Positions 30,454 to 36,626 of a stretch of DNA of 64,000 bases are shown here, piece after piece. The DNA is from Geodermatophilus obscurus (GTDB lineage: Bacteria > Actinomycetota > Actinomycetes > Mycobacteriales > Geodermatophilaceae). Made by a program: the position numbers and the translations under genes. How positions within the stretch are numbered: the stretch's first letter is position 1; each line of letters begins with the position of its first letter. The notes under the pieces were generated by a model. The model searched no databases. It was not told the origin of the DNA and saw only the letters and a program-made list of their open reading frames with translations. The stretch spans positions 431,867-495,866 of the forward strand of contig NZ_FOWE01000003.1 of assembly GCF_900115395.1 (NCBI RefSeq), written 5' to 3'.

Positions 30454-30605
30454 GGGCGGCGATCCTGCCGTGCGCGCCACGGCACGCCGCGACACGCCCG
30501 GCCACGGTGTGCGACCGGACGGTGGCGGGGTAGTGGGGGAGCCCCGCACGGTCCTCCAGGGCCGGGCGGGGTCACCTGTCCGGCCTGCACCCGTGGAGGC
30601 TGCTC

Positions 30606-31322
30606 GTGTCCGACCGCGGTCTGCCCGCCCGCCTCCTCCTGGGGCTCGCCGCCCTCGTCGCGACGGCGGTCGCCGTCGTCGGCGGGCTGGCCCTGCGGCC
30701 GCCCGGGCTGCTCGCCGTGGGCCTGGCCTCCGTCGTCACCGCCTGCCTGGCCGGCGGTGTGGCCCGCGAATCGGCGAACGAGCCCGGCGCGGCCGTCGGC
30801 CGGAACCCGCTGGACGCGGCGTGGCGCGCCGGCGCGGCGACGATCGGCCTGCTGCTGTTCCTCTCCGGGACGGCCGCCCTGGGCGGCCCGGTGCTCACCG
30901 TCCTCGCCGGCGCCGTCCTCGCCGTCGGCGGCCTCGGCCTGTGGCTGCTGCACGCCGGGCGCCCGCCCCGGCGCAACGCCACCATGGTCACGCCCCCGCC
31001 CGCACCGGCCGGCGGGACGACGCCCGCCCCGTCGCTGCCGGTGACCGGCGCCCGTCCCGCGGAGACGGTGGGCACGGTGACCTACCTGCCCCCGGTCGCG
31101 ACGCTGCCGACGGCCGCCCTGGGCCGCGAGTGGCTGAGCACGACGACGGCGCTGGCGGGGCGCCTGCACCCGGCGGCGCGGCAGTCGATCGTCCGGCGCC
31201 GCCAGGAGACGCTCGACGAGCTCGAGCGCCGCGACCCCGACGGCTTCGCCCGCTGGCTGGCCGAGGGGTCGCTGGACAGCGACCCGGCGCGCTACCTGGA
31301 CGAGGGGCCGCCGGCCGTCTGA
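30606..31322 (+). CDS. Hypothetical membrane protein
   Basis: 238 residues from a GTG with GGAGG at 30595-30599. Four hydrophobic segments lie in the first 125 residues (about 8-27, 32-50, 78-93, 97-117). A Pro-rich linker follows, and then a soluble, charged tail with RQSIVRRRQETLDELERRDPDGFARWL. The tail looks like a helical interaction module. I do not recognise the family. The 3' end overlaps the opposing DUF2695 gene by 31 bases. Confidence 0.65.
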   Translation: MSDRGLPARLLLGLAALVATAVAVVGGLALRPPGLLAVGLASVVTACLAGGVARESANEPGAAVGRNPLDAAWRAGAATIGLLLFLSGTAALGGPVLTVLAGAVLAVGGLGLWLLHAGRPPRRNATMVTPPPAPAGGTTPAPSLPVTGARPAETVGTVTYLPPVATLPTAALGREWLSTTTALAGRLHPAARQSIVRRRQETLDELERRDPDGFARWLAEGSLDSDPARYLDEGPPAV

Positions 31323-31588
31323 CCGCCCGGCTCGAAGACCAGCGCGGGGTCGACGTTCATCACGACCTCGCAGTCGCAGAACCCGCCGTACTCCTCCAGC
31401 CCCTGGTGCAGCCGGTCGGGGGCGATGCCGTGGTCCGCGGCCCAGGCGTCGGTGGCGCGGTGGGTCTGGTCGCAGCCCCCCGCCGCCAGCAGCGCCTCGA
31501 CGTGCTCGCGCAGCGCGTCGAGCTGCGAGCGGTCCAGCGGCAGGAGGGCGGCCTCGCACCCCGGTGCGACGTCGCCGGTCGGTGCCAC
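31292..31588 (-). CDS. DUF2695 family protein
   Basis: 98 residues from a GTG. The pattern of a central GGCDQTHRATDAWAADHG and a C-terminal GGFCDCEVVMNVDP matches DUF2695. The three Cys and one His could bind a metal. The function of the family is not known to me. It converges with and overlaps the membrane protein gene by 31 bases. Confidence 0.8.
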   Translation of the reverse strand: MAPTGDVAPGCEAALLPLDRSQLDALREHVEALLAAGGCDQTHRATDAWAADHGIAPDRLHQGLEEYGGFCDCEVVMNVDPALVFEPGGQTAGGPSSR

Positions 31589-31657
31589 GTGGTCAGGATC
31601 GGCGGGGGACGGGAGGCCTTGAGCCCACCCACCCCCGGCCTGGCATCCTCACCGGCC

Positions 31658-32134
31658 GTGACCGCTGCCGCCGTGGTCCTCCGCCCCGCCGTGCCTCCGG
31701 ACGCGGGGGCGGTGGCCGATGTCTGGCTGCGCTCCTTCGACGCCGCCCTGCCCACGGTGCGCCGCGCCCACCCCGACGACGAGGTGCGGGGCTGGGTCCG
31801 CGACGTGCTGCTGCTCCTGCACGACACGTGGGTGGCGGAGGCCGGCGGCGCCGTCGTCGGCGTGCTCGCCCTGTCCCCGGGCTGGGTCGACCAGCTCTAC
31901 CTCGACCCGGCCTGGCGCGGGCGGGGGATCGGCGACCGGTTCGTCGAGCTGGCCAAGCAGCGGCAGCCGTCGGGGCTGCAGCTGTGGACCTTCCGGGTGA
32001 ACGGGCCGGCGCGGCGCTTCTACGAGCGGCACGGCTTCGTCGCCGTCGAGGCGACCGACGGCTCCGGCAACGAGGAGCGCGAGCCCGACGTCCGCTACGT
32101 GTGGCAGCCGGTGACGAGGCGCCCGACCGGGTGA
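31658..32134 (+). CDS. GNAT-family N-acetyltransferase
   Basis: 158 residues from the GTG at 31658; CATCCT (31644-31649) lies eight bases upstream. The acetyl-CoA-binding motif A is VDQLYLDPAWRGRGIGDRFVELAK and motif B is [20 protein letters not shown]. The substrate cannot be told from sequence. About 290 bases without a gene follow before the tRNA. Confidence 0.9.
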   Translation: MTAAAVVLRPAVPPDAGAVADVWLRSFDAALPTVRRAHPDDEVRGWVRDVLLLLHDTWVAEAGGAVVGVLALSPGWVDQLYLDPAWRGRGIGDRFVELAKQRQPSGLQLWTFRVNGPARRFYERHGFVAVEATDGSGNEEREPDVRYVWQPVTRRPTG

Positions 32135-32292
32135 ACGGGTGCGGGGCCGGTGGCGGCTCCACCGTCCGGTCCTCACGATCACCCGGCGACCGGGTCGGCC
32201 GACCGCGGCGGTGGGGGGCTCCTGCTCCTCGGGCTCACGGTGGCGCTGGTAACCCGGTCCTGACCCCGTCCGCGCCGACCGCGCCGTCGGCT

Positions 32293-32378
32293 GACGGCGC
32301 TCCTGCGGTGTCCCTCGCGCTCTCGCGGTGCTGCACGGCCGCGGGAGCGCCGGGAACACCGCAGGAGTCGGCGCCGTC
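32293..32378. repeat. 86-nt long hairpin upstream of tRNA-Thr
   Basis: Near-complete self-complementarity. 32293-32300 pairs with 32371-32378, 32301-32311 with 32356-32366, 32312-32314 with 32352-32354, and 32317-32329 with 32338-32350. Interruptions are a 4-base bulge and small mismatches. It lies in the 287-base gap after the acetyltransferase gene, ending 10 bases before the tRNA -10 hexamer. The rest of the gap shows nothing I can name. Confidence 0.8.
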
Positions 32379-32388
32379 CGCCGGTCCC

Positions 32389-32394
32389 TAGACT
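32389..32394 (+). promoter_or_regulatory. -10 hexamer of the tRNA-Thr promoter
   Basis: TAGACT, 27 bases before the mature tRNA 5' end. It is the same hexamer as at cysS and disA. No clear -35 is seen. Confidence 0.5.
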
Positions 32395-32421
32395 CGTGCC
32401 GGGGCGTGAGTCCCGTGTCCC

Positions 32422-32494
32422 GCCGGCGTGGCGCAACTGGTAGCGCACCCGACTTGTAATCGGGCGGTTGGGGGTTCGAGTCCCCCCGTCGGCT
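32422..32494 (+). tRNA. tRNA-Thr (anticodon TGT)
   Basis: A 73-base cloverleaf. The acceptor stem GCCGGCG pairs with CGTCGGC (one G-T pair), and the D-arm is GCGC..GCGC. The anticodon stem CCCGA/TCGGG carries the loop CTTGTAA, and the T-arm is GGGGG-TTCGAGT-CCCCC. The anticodon TGT reads ACA. The 3' CCA is not encoded. Its last base is shared with the stop codon of the opposing DUF5313 gene. Confidence 0.97.
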
Positions 32495-32922
32495 CAGTCG
32501 AAGCTGCCCGAGCCGCCGGCCCGGTAGGGGAAGCGCTCCTCGACCCGGGCGGTGCGGCGCCGCTCCGCCCGCTCCTCGCGCAGCCGGGCGGCGGTCCCCG
32601 CGGGGTAGCCGGCCTTGGCCACGCGGTGCTCGGTGGTCTCCACCATGAACGCCATCGAGTACATGAGCCCGACGAGCACGCCGCCGAGCGCCGCCGTCAG
32701 CCGGTAGGCCATCCCCACCGGGACGACGGCGAGGCAGGCGACCACCAGCGGCGAGAGCTGCACCAGCGAGCGGGCCACGTGCCGCCGCACCCAGCCGGGC
32801 CGGGTGGTGTCCGACAGCACCCACGCCGACAGGTCCCGGGGCAGCCGGGCGCCGAAGGCGTAGCGGAGCCACTGGAGGGCCGTGGGGGACGACGCGGCGG
32901 CGTCGTGCCGGGTGGTGCGCAC
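32494..32922 (-). CDS. DUF5313 family membrane protein
   Basis: 142 residues from the GTG at 32922, six bases after TACCGT (complement 32929-32934). The sequence SPTALQWLRYAFGARLPRDL followed by SAWVLSDTTRPGWVRRHVAR matches DUF5313. Two TM helices lie at about 55-72 and 76-95, and the C-terminus is basic. The function is unknown. The stop codon touches the 3' end of the tRNA-Thr gene. Confidence 0.75.
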   Translation of the reverse strand: MRTTRHDAAASSPTALQWLRYAFGARLPRDLSAWVLSDTTRPGWVRRHVARSLVQLSPLVVACLAVVPVGMAYRLTAALGGVLVGLMYSMAFMVETTEHRVAKAGYPAGTAARLREERAERRRTARVEERFPYRAGGSGSFD

Positions 32923-33019
32923 CCCTCGACGGTAGGCCCGTCCGTCCACCGCGTCAGTCCCCGTTGCCCCCGGTGGGGACGCGGGTGGAGACTGCCGCCG
33001 CCGAGGCGAGGAGGCCCCC

Positions 33020-33451
33020 GTGCAGATCTCCCAGCTGCTGCGCCACAAGGACCCGCACGTGGTCACCGTCGAGCCGTCGGCCAGCGTCCGGGACGCGCTC
33101 GCGCTCCTGGCCCGCCACCGCATCGGCGCACTCGTCGTCTCCTCCGGGGACGGCGCGGTCGACGGCATCGTCTCCGAGCGCGACGTCGTCCGCGGCCTGC
33201 ACGACACCGGGCCGTCGGTGCTCGACGACCCCGTGTCGGCGCTGATGACCGCCGAGGTGCACACCTGCCCGCCCGGGGCCTCGGTGCACGACCTCGCCCG
33301 CACGATGACCGACCACCGGGTGCGGCACGTGCCCGTGACCGAGGACGGCCGGCTGCTGGGCATCGTCTCCATCGGTGACGTCGTCAAGGCGCGCCTCGAC
33401 GAGCTGGAGCAGGAGCGCGCCCACCTCGTCGACTACATCCAGACCGGCTAG
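33020..33451 (+). CDS. Protein of two CBS domains
   Basis: 143 residues from a GTG with GCGAGGAGG at 33006-33014. Two CBS motifs are tandem: VRDALALLARHRIGALVVSS with GIVSERDVVRGL, and VHDLARTMTDHRVRHVPVTED with GIVSIGDVVKARL. Such stand-alone pairs bind adenine nucleotides and act as energy sensors for partner proteins. The closing helix RLDELEQERAHLVDYIQTG is common in the hypoxic-response-type subfamily. No partner is encoded alongside. Confidence 0.93.
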   Translation: MQISQLLRHKDPHVVTVEPSASVRDALALLARHRIGALVVSSGDGAVDGIVSERDVVRGLHDTGPSVLDDPVSALMTAEVHTCPPGASVHDLARTMTDHRVRHVPVTEDGRLLGIVSIGDVVKARLDELEQERAHLVDYIQTG

Positions 33452-33486
33452 GCCGGAGCGCCGCACGCCGGGCGTACCGTCCCGGC

Positions 33487-34404
33487 GTGGACGAGCGGCA
33501 GCGGGGGACGGCGGCGGGCCTGTCGGCCTACCTGCTGTGGGGCTGCTTCCCGCTGTACTTCCCGCTGCTCGAACCTGCCGGCGGCGTGGAGATCGTCGCC
33601 CACCGCGTCGTCTGGTCGCTGCTGTTCGTCGCGCTGCTGCTCACCGCGCTGCGCCGCTGGCCGCTCGTCCGCGCCGCGGTCACCGACCGGCGCACCCTGC
33701 TGGTCCTCGCCGGCGCCTCGGTCCTCATCGCCGCGAACTGGCTGGTGTTCGTCTACGGCGTGAACTCCGGCCACGTCGTGGAGACCTCGCTCGGCTACTT
33801 CATCAACCCGCTGGTGAGCGTGCTGCTCGGCGTCGTCGTCTTCTCCGAGCGACTGCGCCCCCTGCAGTGGACGGCGGTGGGCCTGGCCACGGTCGCCGTC
33901 GTCGTGCTCACGATCGACCACGGCCGCCCGCCGTGGATCGCGCTGACGCTGGCCGCCACCTTCGGCGCCTACGGCCTGCTCAAGAAGCTGGTCCGGGTCG
34001 AGGCCGCGCCGGGGCTGTTCGTCGAGACGCTGGTCACCGTCGTCCCGGCACTGGTCGTCCTGGGCGTGCTGCACGGCACCGGCCGGGGGACGGCGGGCGG
34101 CGAGGGCACCGGCCACCTGCTGCTGCTCATGGCCTCGGGCGTCGCGACGGCGGTGCCGCTGCTGCTCTTCGCCGCCGCGGCCCGCCGGATCCCGCTGTCG
34201 ACGGTCGGCCTGCTGCAGTACGTGACGCCGCTGATGCAGCTCGCGCTGGGGGTGTTCGTCTTCCACGAGCCCATGCCGCCGGCCCGGCTCGCCGGTTTCG
34301 CCATCGTGTGGGCGGCGCTGGCGGTGTTCACCGTCGACAGCCTGCGGTCGGCCCGCGCGGCCGGCCGGCGGGCGGCCGCCGAGCAGGTCCCGGCGGCGGC
34401 CTGA
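33487..34404 (+). CDS. rarD: EamA family transporter RarD
   Basis: 305 residues with ten predicted TM helices and two EamA repeats. Family marks are AAGLSAYLLWGCFPLYFP, EIVAHRVVWSLLF, ANWLVFVYGVNSGHVVETSLGYFINPL and STVGLLQYVTPLMQL. RarD proteins export small metabolites; the substrate is unknown. The GTG start is six bases after TACCGT (33475-33480), so the mRNA is probably leaderless. Confidence 0.93.
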   Translation: MDERQRGTAAGLSAYLLWGCFPLYFPLLEPAGGVEIVAHRVVWSLLFVALLLTALRRWPLVRAAVTDRRTLLVLAGASVLIAANWLVFVYGVNSGHVVETSLGYFINPLVSVLLGVVVFSERLRPLQWTAVGLATVAVVVLTIDHGRPPWIALTLAATFGAYGLLKKLVRVEAAPGLFVETLVTVVPALVVLGVLHGTGRGTAGGEGTGHLLLLMASGVATAVPLLLFAAAARRIPLSTVGLLQYVTPLMQLALGVFVFHEPMPPARLAGFAIVWAALAVFTVDSLRSARAAGRRAAAEQVPAAA

Positions 34405-34492
34405 GGTCGGGGCTGCGACACGCCCGCAACCGTCGTACCCCGGGTCTACCGTTCTGGGTGACGGCTTCCCCCCGATCGAACGGACCCCGACC

Positions 34493-34825
34493 ATGACCCC
34501 CGACCCCGCCCCGGCGGTCTCCCCGCCGGGGGGCACGGTGTCCGGCGAGGGTCCTGCGCAGCCCGCGGGACTCACCCGGCGCGAACACGAGATGCTGGCC
34601 TTCGAGCGGCAGTGGTGGCGCCAGGCGGGCGCCAAGGAGACGGCGATCCGCGAGCAGTTCGGCGTCCCGCCCACGAGGTACTACCAGGTGCTCAACGCCC
34701 TGGTCGACCGTCCGGCCGCCCTCGCCGCCGACCCCCTGCTGGTCCGCCGTCTGCGCCGGTTGCGCAGCGCCCGGCGGCAGCGGCGATCGCCGTCCCTCCT
34801 GGGCAAGGACTCCTCCGCCATCTAG
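34493..34825 (+). CDS. DUF3263 domain protein
   Basis: 110 residues. The core TRREHEMLAFERQWWRQAGAKE followed by AIREQFGVPPTRYYQVLNAL is DUF3263, a small actinobacterial domain with a helix-turn-helix-like pattern. A disordered N-terminus and a basic C-terminus flank it. A TACCGT -10 (34447-34452) gives a leader of about 35 bases. The TAG stop is also the first half of the -10 hexamer of the next gene. This gene beside a LytR_C protein is a recurring actinobacterial pair. Confidence 0.85.
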   Translation: MTPDPAPAVSPPGGTVSGEGPAQPAGLTRREHEMLAFERQWWRQAGAKETAIREQFGVPPTRYYQVLNALVDRPAALAADPLLVRRLRRLRSARRQRRSPSLLGKDSSAI

Positions 34826-34836
34826 ATTTGGTCACC

Positions 34837-36558
34837 GTGGGCAGGCATGCGGCGTCAGGTGGTGACCAACCGGACCGGCCGTCAGCCCCGGTGGCCGGTG
34901 GACGCAGGCGTACCGACCCCACCGTCGACCTCCCCGTCGACGAGATGCCGACCGGTGCCGTGCGCCCCGCCGACCGGGGCCTCGCCGACCCGGGTGACCA
35001 CCACACCACCCCCGGCGCGCTGCGCAGCCGCGCCGACCGCCGGCGTGACGCCCTGGTGGGCGACGAGACCGACCGCCGCCGCCCGCTGACCGGCCGGGCG
35101 GGCCGCCCCGCCGTCCCGGCGCGGCCCGCCGAGCCCGAGCCGCCGGCCGCCCGGTCGCGCCCGCCGGCCAACGGCGCCACCCGCGCCGTGCCCGCGCCGG
35201 CGGCCAACGGGGTCACCCGAGCCGTCTCTGCCTCGCCGCCGGCGGACCGGCCCCGCACGCCGGTCGACGGCGCCACCCGCCAGGCGCCTGCACCGCAGCG
35301 GCCCGCGGCGCAGGGCACCGCACCTCAGCGGCCCGCGCCCCAGGCGCCCACCGTGCCGCCGACCGCGGCGCGCCTGCCGGCGGCGCCGCCGCCGGCCGCC
35401 CCGCCACCGGCCGCCGCACCGCCGGCTCCCCAGGCGCCGGCCCGCGCGGCCGCCCCGATCACCACGGTCGCGCCCTTCCAGGCCGTGCCGACACCGCACG
35501 CCGACGCCCCCGAGCCGGCCAGGCCGCCGCTCGACCCGTGGGACCAGCCGGTGGCCGGGCCCCTCGCCCGTGACCGTGTCGTCGACGCCGCCCCGGCACC
35601 GCCGTCCCCACCCCCGGCGACCCGGGCGATCCCCGACCGCGAGGTCGCCCGGGGGCGTGCCGCCGCGCCGCTGACCGAGGCGATCCCCGACCGTGAGGTG
35701 ACCCGGGGGCGTGCCGCCGCGCCGCTGACCGAGGCGATCCCCGACCGCGAGGTCACCCGGGGGCGTGCCGCCGCGCCGCTGACCGAGGCGATCCCAGACC
35801 GCGGGACCACCCGTGACGGGCGGGCCCGCGACCGTGCACCCGAGCCCCTGACCGGCCCCTCCACCGGACCCTCGACCGGCGCCACGGGCGTGGTCGGCAA
35901 CCGGGCCGCGATGCGCGCCGAGCGCCAGGCCCGCGACGCCGAGCGGCACGCGATGGAGGTCGAGCGCCGCAAGGCCGCCCGCCGGGCCGGGGTGTCCCGG
36001 GCCGCGCTGCGCGCCGCCGACGAGCACGACGCCCCGCCGCGGCGCCGCCGCACCGGCGTCCTCCTGCTCGCCGCCGTCGTCGTCGCGCTGGTGGTGCTCG
36101 GCGTCTACAGCTACATCTCCCCGGCGGCGCAGGAGGCCGGTGCGACCGCCGCGCCGACGACGACCCCCGCCCCCGCGACCGTGCCGCCCTCCACCGGCGC
36201 CCTGCCGCCGCTGTCGGTGGAGCCGCTGCCCCCGGTCGAGGACGTGCCCGCCCGGCCGGTGCGCGTGCCGGTGACGGTGCTCAACGCGACGGGCGTCAAC
36301 GGGCTGGCCGCCCAGGTCGCCGCCCAGCTCGGCGAGCAGGGCTGGGACTCGGCCGGCGTCGGCACCTACGACGGCGGCGACATCGCCGCGACCACCGTCT
36401 TCGTCACCGAGGGCGACGAGACGCAGCGGCAGTCGGCCGTCCAGCTGATGGACCTCTTCCCGGCGGTCGCGCTCGGGCCCACCCCGCGCTTCTTCGAGGT
36501 CCCCGGCACGGCCGACCCCGGCATCGTCGTCGTCGTCGCGGGCGAGTGGCCGTCCTGA
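34837..36558 (+). CDS. LytR C-terminal domain protein with disordered, repeat-bearing N-terminus
   Basis: 573 residues from the GTG at 34837; TAGATT (34823-34828) lies eight bases upstream. Residues 1-400 are Pro/Ala/Arg-rich and probably disordered. They contain three 18-residue tandem repeats (264-317). A basic helical stretch (MRAERQARDAERHAMEVERR) precedes one TM helix (about 405-427). A Thr/Pro-rich linker leads to a LytR_C domain (about 475-560, VPVTVLNATGVNGLAAQVAAQL). LytR_C domains are found outside the membrane in cell-wall proteins. The topology suggests a type II membrane protein with a long cytoplasmic tail. Confidence 0.85.
   Translation: MGRHAASGGDQPDRPSAPVAGGRRRTDPTVDLPVDEMPTGAVRPADRGLADPGDHHTTPGALRSRADRRRDALVGDETDRRRPLTGRAGRPAVPARPAEPEPPAARSRPPANGATRAVPAPAANGVTRAVSASPPADRPRTPVDGATRQAPAPQRPAAQGTAPQRPAPQAPTVPPTAARLPAAPPPAAPPPAAAPPAPQAPARAAAPITTVAPFQAVPTPHADAPEPARPPLDPWDQPVAGPLARDRVVDAAPAPPSPPPATRAIPDREVARGRAAAPLTEAIPDREVTRGRAAAPLTEAIPDREVTRGRAAAPLTEAIPDRGTTRDGRARDRAPEPLTGPSTGPSTGATGVVGNRAAMRAERQARDAERHAMEVERRKAARRAGVSRAALRAADEHDAPPRRRRTGVLLLAAVVVALVVLGVYSYISPAAQEAGATAAPTTTPAPATVPPSTGALPPLSVEPLPPVEDVPARPVRVPVTVLNATGVNGLAAQVAAQLGEQGWDSAGVGTYDGGDIAATTVFVTEGDETQRQSAVQLMDLFPAVALGPTPRFFEVPGTADPGIVVVVAGEWPS
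35626..35787 (+). repeat. Three 54-bp tandem repeats inside the LytR_C gene
   Basis: Units at 35626-35679, 35680-35733 and 35734-35787 encode AIPDREV(A/T)RGRAAAPLTE, followed by a decayed fourth unit (AIPDRGTTRDGRA). Copies are nearly identical at DNA level, indicating recent expansion. Confidence 0.9.
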
Positions 36559-36626
36559 CCGTCCCCTGCGAGCCACGGCACCGCCCCTCCCGGAACACCG
36601 GCGCGACACCGTCCGTTGGCCGCATC

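Noticed and set aside
35626..35787. Tandem repeats as a CRISPR-like array
   Set aside because: The repeats are contiguous, without spacers, and in frame with the coding sequence.
36546..36626. GTG 36546 as the start of the hydrolase-ABC fusion
   Set aside because: It overlaps the previous gene by 13 bases, has no clear ribosome binding site, and puts about 45 non-signal residues before the signal-like helix. 36627 is preferred but not certain.
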